Assembly: GCF_000003195.3 (NCBI RefSeq)
Contig: NC_012878.2
Span: 8,925,945-8,989,944, forward strand
Reading direction: 5' to 3'
From: Sorghum bicolor
Taxonomy: Eukaryota > Streptophyta > Magnoliopsida > Poales > Poaceae
DNA length: 64,000 nt
Shown here: one piece after another, positions 1-11,734 of the stretch
Layout of the letters: each line of letters begins with the position of its first letter
How positions within the stretch are numbered: position 1 is the first letter of the stretch
Notes under the pieces: generated by a model
Database searches by the model: none
Seen by the model: the letters and a program-made list of their open reading frames with translations, nothing else
What the model was told of the DNA's origin: nothing
Made by a program: the position numbers and the translations under genes

Positions 1-922
1 ATAATATGTGCCTAGATACGCAGAAATCTGATACAAGAAAAATCAAAGTGACTTATATAATTTAAACGGATGGAGTAGTTGGCAATTAGCATATGGCCGA
101 GCCTTTTTTTGAACTTCTCTTCTAGCATGGTTGACCATTTTGCAAAGAGCTTTCAAATTTGAAAATTTTTACAATGGTTGTCAAAAAATAGACAGCTCAC
201 GAGCACCGATCCAACAGCTAAAAAGATAGAGGAACCAATTAGAGAGACACCAAGTGCATACTAAAATTGGTGGGATCAACCTTTAAAAAGGGGTGGGATT
301 TTCGTTTTTTTATATATTTTAGGGTAGAATAATAAATTCATATTAGAAAAATAATTTTTGATTAGTATATATTTTAGAGCCTGATCTTTACGTCAAACTC
401 TTAATCATACCAGCGTATATCTTACATACGGAGTATATATTGTGACAATAAATATTCATCAATCCTGACATCTTCTACAATGAGCCGGGTTGCCAGACTG
501 CCATCTAATCGATGATCATAAAAAGGCTCCAGATTTATGAGATTACTATAATAGTTCATGAGCATAGGTCAGTAATAAGTATAAATCTGATCCAAGCAAG
601 GCCTGCTCTGCTCTAGCAAAGTGTAGTGAGGTAATCATCAGTGCAAGTTTCATGACACAGTTTTCAACGCATCTATATTTTAGAAATAGTGCAGAAGAGT
701 TTTATGGGGATGAAACTCTCGCTACTCTCATAAAACTTTTATCATCTCTCTTTATTAATACAGTGCTCCATCAGCATATTTAATGTGCATGAAACTCTAA
801 TGAAACTACATTGAAACTGGTTTCAGATCTCAAGATAGGAATTTTTTTATTTCTAAAATAGTTTATTTCTGGTACTAAAGTACAGTGGGACTATAGCAGT
901 CTCTAAAATTATTCAGCACATA
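1..922. other. AT-rich intergenic DNA, no gene seen
   Basis: No coding frame with recognisable motifs is present. The sequence is AT-rich with many stops on both strands. Confidence 0.6.
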
Positions 923-1158
923 GGCTTTGTTTAGTTCACCCTAAAAACCAAAAACTTTTTAAGATTTCCTATCATATCGAATCTTGTGGCATATGTATTA
1001 AATATAAACGAAAACAAAAACTAATTGCACAATTTGTTTGTAAATCGCGAGACGAATCTTTTAAGCCTAGTTACTCCATGATTGGACAATGTTTGCCAAA
1101 TAAAAACAAAAATGCTACAGTGTTAAAATTCAAAAACTTTTTAGATCTAAACAACGCC
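923..1158. mobile_element. MITE, GGCCTTGTTTAG family, copy 1
   Basis: The element begins GGCTTTGTTTAGTTC and ends with the imperfect inverse CTAAACAACGCC. It is flanked by a 3-base ATA duplication (920-922 and 1159-1161). The interior holds the family block around CATATCGAATCTTG and GCGAGACGAATCTTTT. At 236 bases without coding capacity this is a MITE. Three-base TTA/ATA duplications here and at 32060 suggest a PIF/Harbinger (Tourist-like) origin, though I cannot confirm the superfamily. Confidence 0.8.
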
Positions 1159-2016
1159 ATAGTAAGATGCATACAATTATTCTTAATCATTTACTCTAAT
1201 GTTTTGTAGAATTTTTAAATTTTGGTGAATCCTAAAGTAGGACACCTGATTTCTTGGGCTTCTAAGTCCAAAGGGCATAGTCCCTTACCCTCAGTCGAAG
1301 TAATTGTGTTAATCGGCGACCCTACCAGAACAAGAATGCATGAATAAATGCAAATTACACGGCTAAGTGGGAATAAAGACTCCAACCGAGTCAAACAGAA
1401 AGTAACAGTAACAAATTTCAGAATTCTTTATTGTTACACTGTTATTTTTCCTCTTTGGCAGATGAAGACTAGTCGAACGAGGGAGCATCCAGACTTTGCC
1501 TTGGCCTAAGTGCATAGCCATTCCGGCGGGTTACGGACGTAACGACAAGGGCGAGAGGAGCGCCGCGGTTGAGATTGTCTATCCTTATTTTCAAACAAAA
1601 TTTAGGGTGCCTTTAATGTTTCCCAAATAATTAGTCTAAAATGAATTCTACTAATTATCAAAGAGAGATTAAATAGCTGGCGATTCTCAAATAGCTAGTC
1701 TAGCATAATCTTCTAGAAACTTCTTTTTCACAACTTATATAACTCTCCACTACCGTATTTATTTTTTACTATTTCTATGTCTCATCTAGTTAGCTATTTG
1801 CAAATTGACATTGTGGACGCCTTTAATGACGCACAATGAATGATGGGACAAAGAGCATATTCACTTGAGCTTATCTACTGAATCTTCTAGCCATTCAGCA
1901 ATATTTTTCTGAAATAACAAATCAACAAACAGTACTTTCAACTATATCTTTTCAGCCAAGCGAACAGACTCAAGGGAGTCGAGATCCTAACACAGATGAT
2001 GCTTTCACCCAAATTA
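1159..2016. other. intergenic DNA with a partial MITE
   Basis: No gene is seen. Around 1855-1975 a stretch with motifs such as ATATTTTTCTGAAATAACAAATCAACAAACAGTACT resembles half of a second common grass MITE family whose ends read GTTCGCTTGGCTGAAAAG. Only one end is clear. A G/C-rich island lies near 1480-1560 without a coding signal. Confidence 0.45.
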
Positions 2017-2877
2017 GGCTTTGTTTAGTTATGTTCCAAAAGTTTTTTGGGCTACTGTAACACTTTCGTTTGTATGTAAAAATTATTGTCTAATTATAGA
2101 GTAATTAGGCTCAAAAGATTCGTCTCGCAATTATAGACAAACTATGTAATTTTTATTTTTATCTATATTTAATGCTTCATACATGTGCCACAAGATTCGA
2201 TATGATGGAAAATTTTTAAAAACTTTTGGCTTCTGAGGGCACTCCCAATGTAGAAACCATCATAGTTTCTATATATATTAATTATGGTGCCATCTAAGTA
2301 TTTTGCTGACGTGGCAAGATAGTTATTGAAGAGAGAGTAAAAATCATAGAAATTGGATGTACTACCTCCGGTTCATTTTAACTGGCGTGTGCTGGTTTTT
2401 TATTTTGGCCACAATAGGAGGCGTATTAGAGTCTCGAGGGTGCATTTATTTACTCAGCTGGCTAGCATGGCAATTAAACTACTCAAAAGTAAAGTCTTGC
2501 ATGCATGCATGGTCATGCATCGAAGCAGAGCAGCCACTAGTTTCGTGGGTGATGCATTGGTTCGGGGGCACGGACGTTTAATCGTGAGGCTGAGTTAATA
2601 TAAGCGCGTTGTTTGGTAAATTTTCTTGGTATCTGGAATCAAGCTCCTCACGCCAGTTAAAACGGTCTGGAGCGAGTAACTTAGAAACTATGTCTACGCG
2701 AGATCCTAGGCATAAAGTGATATGATTGGTTGAGAATAAAGAGAGAATTATTGTATAGAAACTATCCATTGAGACCATAGTTTCTATACATAATGTCTAT
2801 AAAAATTAATAAGTATAGAAACTATATATAGTTTCTACTTTTCTAGCATTGGGAGTGGCCTGAGAGGAACTAAACAA
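2017..2877. mobile_element. MITE, GGCCTTGTTTAG family, copy 2, split by another element
   Basis: The left part (2017-2236) starts GGCTTTGTTTAGTT and includes the family block CACAAGATTCGATATGATGG. The right end (GAGGAACTAAACAAG) appears only at 2864-2877, after the element at 2237-2860. The two halves make one MITE copy interrupted by a later insertion. Confidence 0.7.
2237..2860. mobile_element. non-autonomous inverted-repeat element nested in MITE copy 2
   Basis: The ends are inverted repeats, GGGCACTCCCAATG on the left and CATTGGGAGTGGCC on the right. Both sides carry the 3-base duplication TGA (2234-2236 and 2861-2863). Just inside both ends lie complementary stretches around TAGTTTCTATA. 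There is no coding capacity. A fragment of the same family is seen at about 9117-9200. Confidence 0.75.
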
Positions 2878-4379
2878 GATACTCGAGGGCATTTCTGTGA
2901 TTACCCAGATCAACTCGATACTCGAGGGCATCCGGCGTCTACCTTTTAAAAAGCCTTGTCATCCGAGGTAAGCTAAGAGAATTACAAACAGGGACGAAGC
3001 CAGGAAAAAATTTAGTGGAGCTGAACAAAAGTTCTACATCGACTTAGCTCTACTATTATCCCTCTTAAATATATATTAATGATGAAGTTTACAAAATATA
3101 TCTAAAAAATAAAGTTCTCAGCCCACCATACTTTATAAATTTGTGTCTAAAATTAAAAGGAGAACACTAGGAATTCCACCGGCCAGCAGGTCCTAGCCCC
3201 GCTGCTGGCTTCGTGGCTGATTACAAAAGACCGCAACATCTGCGGGATACAACTATTCGACTAGATTGTCATTATGTTCTTGGAGGGCTATTATCAGATA
3301 TATAGGCCCAGGGTACTTCACTACTTGTATAACGATCCATGTCTATATACTGGACTGAAGACGATAAAGAATGAGGCCCACACATGCGCCAATCAAATTA
3401 TTTCTAATATATCAGGCACCGTCATATCTAGCCGACGGGATATAATCATTTGGTTATGTTTTTCATATAACAAACTAGGAAATACATATATTAATTGATC
3501 GGGTTTTTTTTATAATCCTACCCCTGGACTATATAAGAAAGGGTAGAGGCCCCGATCGGGATCCAATCTTCTATATTCTAGCGTATAGCTACAATCAGCA
3601 ACCCTGTAATCGAGCATACAAAACACTACTTAATTAAAACTAGTCGTAGGGTATCACGTACCTGAACAAGATGTGTTATCCATTTGATTCCCTGTACGTA
3701 AATACACAGATAGATATTGTCGGAGCTAAATCTTCCAACAAATGCGTTCTCCACTGTTCTCTTCTGCTCTCTGGCAGGCAAGACCATCGTTATTTCCATA
3801 GGCAACTACGAACACTAGTGAGATCACCACTCTACGTGACATAGAAACTGGACACCTTGATACCCAGTGTGACCACTGCTCTACGTGATATGGAAACTGG
3901 ATGCCTAGATGAATGTTGGGGCATAGTACACCACGTGTTGCATTAGGGAAGCCCTTAACTGGCATAGCAGTGCTCCTGTTCTTAGGGAAAAGCCTGCAAA
4001 TAAGAACTGTTTCATAAAGAAACAAAATATTTATGAACAGGTAACAACCCATTGTTCATCAATATTAAATCCAGAACTATATTGCTATTATATATACAAC
4101 GCGTTCCAGTAAACAAAATTGCCCTTTTTGTTTTCCTTTTAATCTTAAGCAATGTACATGCACTCTTTGCATACATACATCTAACAAAAGAATCACAAAT
4201 GGTATCTACAACCGAAAACTGTTACCATCAATAAAGCAATGAACAGAAAAAAAAAATCGAAGTAATCCACTAATTAACCTAGCAGCAAAAAAAGATCACT
4301 GGCCGGTCAGTAAACAGCCTGGCCAGTTTAGTTATTCTTCTGATCGCCTAGTGAAACAATGAAACAAGAACAGAGTTGC
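2878..4379. other. intergenic DNA and probable IQM 3' UTR
   Basis: No gene is recognised. The bases just below 4380 should contain the 3' UTR of the IQM gene (minus strand), whose end I cannot place. Around 2991-3010 GGGACGAAGCCAGGA resembles one end of a hAT-type element; no partner end was found. Open frames at 3274-3498 and 3726-4052 have no recognisable motif. Confidence 0.45.
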
Positions 4380-6905
4380 TCACTGCAACCTGCTCCTCTT
4401 GAAGTCAGGCAGCGTGAGGGACACCACCGTCTGGGGCTGGAACCCCACGGAAGCGAGCCTCGGAGACAGGATCATCGCCGGGCTGGGGCGCGGGGAAGGA
4501 ACCGGGTCCCTCTTCCTCGACGGCGGCGAGCCGGCGAGCCTCGGCGAGAGGTTGACGTGCTCCAGCGCCCTGGACTGGAGGTCCTGCGGGTAGTCGCGGA
4601 CGCACCGGATGCGGGGGCCCGTGCCCGTCGACCACCGGCACGTCAAGTGGTTCTTGCCAAGCTCAGCACCAGCAGCAGCACCATTCGACGGTGGCAGCGG
4701 CAGCTCGTGCTGCTGCGCCTCCTCTTCGGTGTCGATGTCGGTGTGAGCGTGGGTGTCGGTGTCGTCCTCCTCCGCTTCACTCATGTTCCCGTCGACGGTT
4801 GCCCGGTGAACGTCGCCATCAGCGGCGTCGGAGTCGGTCGTATGCTCATCCATGGCCGCAGAGGCCATGTTGGGTTCTGCTCCGTCAGAGCCCTTTGAGA
4901 CGGCGGCGTTGGGCTGAGCCTCAGGTTTGCTCAACAAGGGGTACTCGTCGTCTTTGTCAAGTGGGCATTTCTGAAAGAACGCGTAACACCCAAATGTCAG
5001 TTCTGAATCTTAAAGTAATCACTGACACTCTTTATGGAGAAACTGATTATTTGCTTACATGTACCTTGACATGTGTGAGGTCGACACCGTTCTCCTCAAG
5101 GTAGCGGATGAAATCTTTGAAGTTCTCTTCAGTTGGGAGGTAGTGACCACTGTACGGCCATATAGCCTGAAGAAATGCAAGAAATGCCGTCAGTTACTTT
5201 TCTGATTCTGAAGTTGCCATTTTCAATCGTCTATACCAAACAAAGATTTTTATTTTCAGTATGGTTGTATGAAGTATGAACATACCTTGAGGATTCCTTC
5301 TTTGACGACCAATCTTCCGGCAGATGTTATGGCTCCACCAGCTAAGAAACTCGAGTGCTGAAATGAGCCTTTCTTCTTCTGCTCATAACCAAAACACAAA
5401 ATTCAGAACTAATGCAAGAAGCGATTTTAATCTTATCTCGACAACAACAAATATGGTAAAATGCATTCATCCGCGTGCCGCAGAAAATGGAAACTGAAAT
5501 TTGTGTCTACCTGTCCAACGTAGAGTGCCTTGGTGGTGCTGAGGACGAAAATCCACTTGGAATCATCCAGAGTATGCACAAGATCTCCATTTTTCTTATA
5601 CACAAATTTTCCCCTCTCCACCACAACTTCATACTCTTGTCTCTCTTTCTGCAATTCATAGCAAGAAACAGAACAGCGGGGATCAGCTGATCATCCAATC
5701 ATATATTTATTCAGGCTAGTAACTGTTAAACATAGTGCTAATTTGCTAAAATCTTCTGTCAGTATTTAAAACATTATTATACTGATGATGAGGGGCTTAC
5801 TGGTCCAAGGTACTTGATGCATTGGCTCTGAAGTTTACTCCTAGGGCATTTCTCAAGGTTTACTTCTTTGCCTTCCCCAATGTCCAACCTGTACATTTCA
5901 TAAACAAAACCATAAGTATATATTTTACATTCTTCTCACTTATTATCTCCAAGCTAACAAATTCAAATGGGGGTAGCAACAAGTGAATCCAGGTTCACTT
6001 ACCAATAAAAGAAGGGCTCTGTGCTCTCGCTCTTGGACCAGACATCATAATAGATGTGCAAATTGTGCCCATACCGATGCCTCGGGTCAATCTGCCAGCA
6101 AACACACAGATACAAAAGCAGCAGCAACATTAGTAAACTAATGCTAATGATCTCACTGGAGCTACAGAAATCACTTGTTTATGTCCTAGGTTATGTAGCA
6201 TGTGACTTACAGCTTCGAGCCAGTGCTGCCGTGCCAGCTTCTGCGCCTTGCCGTTCTTCGACAGCCCCTTGCCAAGCTAACAAAAAGCAACAAAACAAAG
6301 CTCACGTACGTCAGCAGCTGCGATTTCGATGGGGCGGTTCAGTTCAAACGCATCTCAAGGAGCATTTCGATGCAAGAACAGCTGTAAAGCGGCCGCGAGG
6401 TTACCTTGGCCACCCTCGTCCTGGCGCGCGCCCACCGCGACGCCGCCGTCTCGGGCTTGCCGCCGTTGAAGAAGGAGACGGAGCTGTGCTTGAGGGACGC
6501 GAAGTCCAGCGCCTTCCACCACAGCTCCTCGATGACCACGGCGCAATCGGCCAGGTTCCGCCGCGTGCGGTAGCTCTTGTACACCTTCTGCAGCTTCACC
6601 GCCGCCGCGTCCAGCTCGCATTTGGGGCTGGTGGACGACACCCGCGGGCTCGTCGGCGTCGCCATGAACACCAAGTCCGAGTCGTCCTTCAGGCTCAGGC
6701 AGCACTCGCTCCGCCTGCTGCTGTCGTGCTCGTGGTCCATGGAAGCGACGACCGCCTCTGCCTCCCACAGCTTGAAGCTCAGTGACGGCATCAGCTTGCC
6801 CTTGGAAAAGCAGGTCCCGTTCACCACCATGGTGCCGTCCTTGGCCCTCGGGCTGGAGATCTCGATGCCCAGAGCTTCAGCCCATTCGTTGTGGTACAAT
6901 CCCAT
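4380..6905 (-). CDS. IQM-family IQ-motif calmodulin-binding protein, 8 coding exons, complete
   Basis: Coding exons on the minus strand are 6905-6405, 6276-6211, 6091-6003, 5888-5801, 5648-5511, 5378-5286, 5166-5065 and 4970-4380. All introns have GT...AG ends, the phases join without a stop, and the product is about 555 residues. The start MGLYHNEW at 6905 is preferred to the longer in-frame ATG at 6944 because a pyrimidine-rich acceptor ends at 6923. Residues 101-118 hold an IQ-type motif ([12 protein letters not shown]) followed by the family's conserved Trp-rich block ([10 protein letters not shown]). The middle includes [12 protein letters not shown] and the end has [17 protein letters not shown], both typical of plant IQM proteins, which bind calmodulin independently of calcium. 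Between them is an acidic low-complexity stretch. The likely role is calcium/calmodulin signalling; which IQM paralogue it is cannot be told from this sequence. It is the only intact host gene found. Confidence 0.93.
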
Positions 6906-7755
6906 AAACTGAAGACTTCGTCCTGAAAAACAAAAAAAGGCCATTCAGAAATGAAAAAAATTTCAGGTTCGGCAGGTGGAATGAACAGTAATCAGAAGCA
7001 ACTTGCTATGTGATGCTCGCTCTGGTGACAGAGTCAAAGTCAGAGAGAAGAATGAGGTGAACCAAACAAACACTGGCAACAAGCCGCCGGCGGAAACGAC
7101 TGGAGGCCAAGGCAGCCAAGAAATTCCACGGCTGGCAGGCACCACACCGGTATGGTATAAACAAAAAGCTAGTAGACGCACAATAGCAGCCATGCCTAGA
7201 ATTCTAGTATAAACATGCTTGCAGCTCTTGTCATGGCAAAAGAAGTCAGCGACACCTAAAGCTATGTTTTTTTTATATTGTGTAGGAAGGATGGCTGTAT
7301 CTGAATCCTGAAAACGTGAAAGAAACAGCCTCAATTGCATTGAACTGGATAGGATTCATGAACCTGGCGAACATCAAGCCGGCGTCATTGCTAACGAAAC
7401 TTTTGATTCATAGCTCTTCAATTAACACTTCAAGAACGACAACCTTCAGACACTACATATAGCAGGTAGAGGTCCTAAAACTCCCAATATCACCTCTGCA
7501 TCTAGCAGCTCATAGACTAATTCCGGTCCCAATCAAGAAGATAAGCCCCAAGCTAAGAGCAAAGCTACACCAAATTTGAGAGCAGAAAGGACTCATGCTC
7601 CTTACCTGGCGGTGGTCTCGCAGTGGGAACCCAAGCGTATCCCAAAGAACAGGAACAGCTGAAATCTCGGAAACTTCTGAGAGATTCGTTTGGATCGAAT
7701 TGGCAGGAATGTGATTTGGCTCTCGCTCGCTGCTGATGTATACTGAAACCTCAAG
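6906..7755 (-). other. 5' UTR of the IQM gene with a UTR intron
   Basis: A 5' UTR exon appears to run from about 7755 to 7606, ending at a GTAAG donor (7605-7601). The matching acceptor is at 6924-6923, so the UTR resumes at 6922 and reaches the ATG at 6905. The intron is about 680 bases. I see no ATG in the inferred UTR exons, so the start at 6905 would be the first one in the mRNA. The transcription start is inferred only from the TATA position. Confidence 0.65.
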
Positions 7756-7781
7756 GAGTCAGGAGGGAGCTGCCACTGCTC

Positions 7782-7793
7782 TCTCATATATAT
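7782..7793 (-). promoter_or_regulatory. TATA box of the IQM gene
   Basis: On the minus strand the sequence reads TTATATATATGAGAG, about 180 bases upstream of the UTR donor site. A transcription start near 7755 follows from the usual 25-35 base spacing. A CT-rich stretch follows it, as in many plant core promoters. Confidence 0.55.
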
Positions 7794-8192
7794 AACGAAA
7801 TCTAGGACGGGGCCCACTTCGCTGAATGGCCCAGCACTTGCTCCCTCCCGAGAGATGTGGAAAAATGCAGGAGCAGCCTGCGAAACGTTCCCCGTTCCCC
7901 AAGAAACGCAAGACTCTTCGGTCAGTGCTGATGTTGCAACGCTGCTGCAGCTTTCAAAATGGTTGAATTGAATCTTCTTCCGGTTTACACCTTGCCCCAA
8001 CCACTCTTTTTAATACACGCCCTTTTGGTTGTTGTTAAGACTTTCATCCAGGACACGGGACGGGAACATACGGCTAGAGGTAGTCTTTATTTTGTTTACT
8101 CCCTCAATTCTCTTTTATAATGTTCAGCTTGATATTTATTTTTTTAATATCTTTTACACTTATAAGCTTATGATAATTGGATAGTAGATTTA
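7794..8192. other. upstream region of the IQM gene
   Basis: This is presumptive promoter DNA upstream of the TATA box. An open frame crossing it from 7602 to 8000 on the minus strand overlaps TATA box and UTR and is not counted as a gene. No specific regulatory motif can be assigned. Confidence 0.4.
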
Positions 8193-8857
8193 GCATGTGT
8201 TTGGTTTGAGGACCAAATGGATTGGGTTGGGTCCCCAACCCAAGTTTCTCGGATGAGATGAACCCATCTCGTGTTTGGTTGAGGGATGGTTGAATCCAGT
8301 TTTTTGTTTGGTTGCAAGGATCGAGAGGACTGTAATGGATGATAATTTGACACATGGCCGACCGCAACCACCTTCCCGAGCCTATGCTCGACCGCCCTGG
8401 CCACCACCTCCCCGAGCCCAAGGTCACTCGCCATGGCCACCACCTCCCCAAGCTCCGAGCTCACCCGCCATGGCCGCCACCTCCCTATTAACCCTGAGCT
8501 CGCCCCCCATGGCTGCCACCTCACCGAGCCCGAGGTGGCCTACCCTATAGCCGCCCAGTCCGTGTTACAGGAGCTTCTCCCGTGCCGCTGCTCGCCCATA
8601 TCCGGAGGAGCGGATAAGCAAGCACCAGGGTCAGGGATGGAGACAGGGTCGGTGTGAGCGACGCCGCTCGCATCGAGGATGGGGGAGCGAGGTCACGATG
8701 AAGGGAGGGAGAAGGAGGTCACGACACCGTCCATCTAGGTCAAGTTAGTCCACCCGATTTGGAGGAATTGCGCTGAGAGTGATATTCCATCCCAGGTTGA
8801 ATCCAACCTAGACAACTCCTACTCCAACCCATCTCACCCCTCTATCCAGACACACGC
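8193..8857. mobile_element. Tourist-like element with GC-rich interior
   Basis: Inverted ends (GCATGTGTTTGGTTTGAGG on the left and the imperfect inverse CTCTATCCAGACACACGC on the right) are flanked by the 3-base duplication TTA (8190-8192 and 8858-8860), as in PIF/Harbinger elements. The outer parts are ordinary. The middle (about 8350-8560) is GC-rich and holds three imperfect repeats of about 37 bases containing CGCCATGGCC and CACCACCTCC. No transposase is encoded. Confidence 0.75.
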
Positions 8858-10701
8858 TTAACTATAAATCTAACCATATGAAGTTGATGTTATAATAGTT
8901 AAAAATTGATAGTGAAATTGTTAATTGAAGGTTTGAAGTCTGATTCTTTTTTGAAAACTTGAACAGGGGGATAATTCCCCCACCTGATTTTATTTATCTA
9001 TAGTTCTGGTAACATGATTACAAATGAGTTTACAACGATTTTTTGTGAAACTAAAGTTTGAATCTCGATATACGTTTGTGCCTTATAAAGAGAATAGATA
9101 TAGTATGTTTTAGTTAGGACAGTCCCAATGCTACAATATATATATAGTTTCTATACTTATAAATTTCTATAGACATTATATATAGAAACCATGGTTTCAA
9201 AACTGAATATCATACTGTTTAAAAAAACAAAAAAAATAGAATATCAGGCACTCCATTTGTGAATATGGAGCAACATGTTTGGTTTGGAGAGTGAACCCGG
9301 CGTTAGCACATTGATCTGATGGTTTTGGGGGGAACAAGACCGTCCGTGACTTTAGCTTCCCGGTGGAATGACCCGGTGGTTCCACACGGCACTGTTACCA
9401 GAACCAAAACACGCTTTAAGGTGTCCAGTCCAATCACACACATGCATAGCTAGCCGTAGAAGTGGCTGATATTAATTCTGATATTGATTTATTATAAGAG
9501 AAAAATATTGCTGAATAACTGTAAAATTCTGATTAGTAAATTCAAGTGAACAGAGTCTAAAGCTCTAGAATATGATCTCAGAATCTCCTGTACCACGATT
9601 ATTCTTCAAAGAGAACTCTTTCACGAGCATTTAGGACCAAACTTCAGAAAAACTAAATTCTTCAGATTAACGTTGAGCATATGTATTTATTTATTAACGT
9701 TGAGCATATGTATTTTATTTTTATCAATAAAATTCTAATAATACAACTTACCACTTTCAGAAAAAATATAATAGCATGGACTCATTTAGATTCAGGACTG
9801 TACTCCATCTCTTTTTAAGTGTTGTATAGATTTTTGTGATAGTCAAACTTTGCTGAATTATATATATAAAATATCAGCAACATACGTATCTCTAAATAAA
9901 TTATTATAATTGTTTGTTTAATCTAATGTTATTTATTTTATATTATAAATATTAGTAATTTTTTATGTATATTTGGTCAAAAATAAGTACGTTTAACTCC
10001 TCGATATGAGAATGGCACTAAAACAAGATGCAGAGAGTATTCTCATTTCTCAAAAAATATTCTGTATTTATGTCGAAGGGGATAATCTCATTGTATTGTA
10101 CATCCCAGGAAGCGGTTGAGAGTATTCTCAAAAAAATATACTCTATTTATTGTACATCCCCGTATTGTACATCCCAGGAAGCAGTTTTATACCTCATTTG
10201 GTAAAGCTTGACTTCACCAGTGAATCTGATTTTTTTTTATTTTAGCTCTATAAGAAGCTTTGCCGGTAAAACTAAAGCTATTTTGGTGAAGCATTTGACA
10301 AAACAATGCTACATGCAAATTTCCTTAAAACATGATCTTAATCTCACACAGGACCCACAAGTGTGAGGTGAAACTACAAAAAGTTACTATTTTTATCTTC
10401 ATCTCATTTATTCCTATGTGAGCAAAATTTAAAAAGCTTCATTGGTGAAGTTGTTTCAAAAACACCTGTTTGCCAAAAAAAAGTAGCTTCAAAAAAACTC
10501 ATGAAAATGGTGGTGAAATTTTGTGACAAACAAACCATTAATGGATCGCTGATTATTGTTTGTAGCATAAATAAATATCTGTAAAGCCTCACAAAATTGC
10601 AATGCTACAAAAACGCTTTTCGGACAAGACAGAGGCAACAGGCACAGCAAAACCTTAAAAGTACTGTTTTCTTATTGATAAATCAAACAGCCTGTAAAGT
10701 T
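8858..10701. other. AT-rich intergenic DNA with MITE fragments
   Basis: No gene is seen. It holds a fragment of the CTCCCAATG element (9117-9200), a partial MITE near 9455-9555, a 26-base tandem duplication around GTTGAGCATATGTATTT (about 9672-9723), a degenerate Stowaway-like stretch (about 9806-10005), and a local duplication around TTGTACATCCCAGGAAGC (about 10090-10190). Confidence 0.45.
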
Positions 10702-11713
10702 TGTTGAATATAATGGGCCATTAGCCCATAATTATATTTGATGATTAATTCAAGGGTCCATAATTAATGCTATAATAAAAATGGTTTAGTACCATATTGA
10801 TGATTGACCATATGTTAACTCAACTTAAATAGGTGGCCTTTGTTAGCCCCTATGGAGAAGTTGAGGGAGGGTGAAGGGGTGCCACACGCGCGCCGCGCCG
10901 AGCCGTGCCGAGGTTGTGCAATTAATGGCAATTAATTGCTAACTGATTGACTCGTTGTGATTGATTGCCATTAACCAGACGTTTCCTCCTGGGGCCTTTA
11001 TATTCCATACGCAGAGACACCTTCCATACCTGCGAGACACACTCAGTCCTCTTCTGTCGAGTTGCTTTCTGTCCATTCCCATCCCAGAGACACCTTCCAT
11101 ACCTGCGAGACACACTCAGTCCTCTTCTGTCGAGTTGCTTTCTGTCCATTCCCATCCCGAACCTCTGCGCGCACAGAGATCGGGAGAGCAGGCCTCCGGA
11201 ACCCGACGCCTTGCAACGAGACACCTGCTCGGGTGTTGCGGGCAATCAGGTTTTTGGAGAGCGTCTTCCGCGACTGCTCACCGGCGAGTTCGTTGTCTTC
11301 TTCCTGGTGGACGTCCGACGGATCGTGATCGACTACTTCGTCTTCTTCCTGGTGGACGTTCGCGCGGATCGAGATCGACTACTGCGTCTTCGTCTTCTTC
11401 CTGGTGGACGTTCGCGGGACTGCACTGCGAACATCTTCTTGCACCGACTGTGGTCCGCTACTTCGAGCAACGCACTATGTCGACTAGTGCGAATGGAGCC
11501 GCCGGTGCCTTCGGCACTGGTCCCTCCTCTGGGTACAATCTTAAACGATTGTTTTTCACTTTCAGTATGTCTGCTGCAGTTGCAGTAGTTCTTGCAATGT
11601 TTATCTCTAATCTGAGTAGTGATAGAATTGCACACGTGCACATATATGCCACCAAAATATTATGGGTAATTTTCTGGATTAAATCAAATATTAAAATATC
11701 TAAATTTCTAACA
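10702..11713 (+). repeat. 5' LTR of the copia element
   Basis: It is 1012 bases. Relative to the 3' LTR it lacks a GC-rich block of roughly 150 bases (present at about 16385-16537) and carries a tandem duplication of a 73-base unit (11012-11084 and 11085-11157). The end is fixed by alignment with the 3' LTR and by the TSD. An ATG at 11477 opens a frame that runs across the LTR end into gag. Confidence 0.9.
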
Positions 11714-11734
11714 ATCCAAAAACCTGATATTAGG

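Noticed and set aside
4359..4898. Open frame of 179 codons on the plus strand
   Set aside because: It lies opposite the last exon of the IQM gene, whose codon use and conserved motifs are on the minus strand; it is a GC-driven shadow.
7602..8000. Minus-strand open frame of 132 codons upstream of the IQM gene
   Set aside because: It spans the TATA box and 5' UTR exon and has no recognisable motif.
10961..11476. Coding in the first part of the 5' LTR upstream of the ATG at 11477
   Set aside because: The frame is merely open through LTR promoter and leader sequence, with repeats shared by all three frames; no protein motif.
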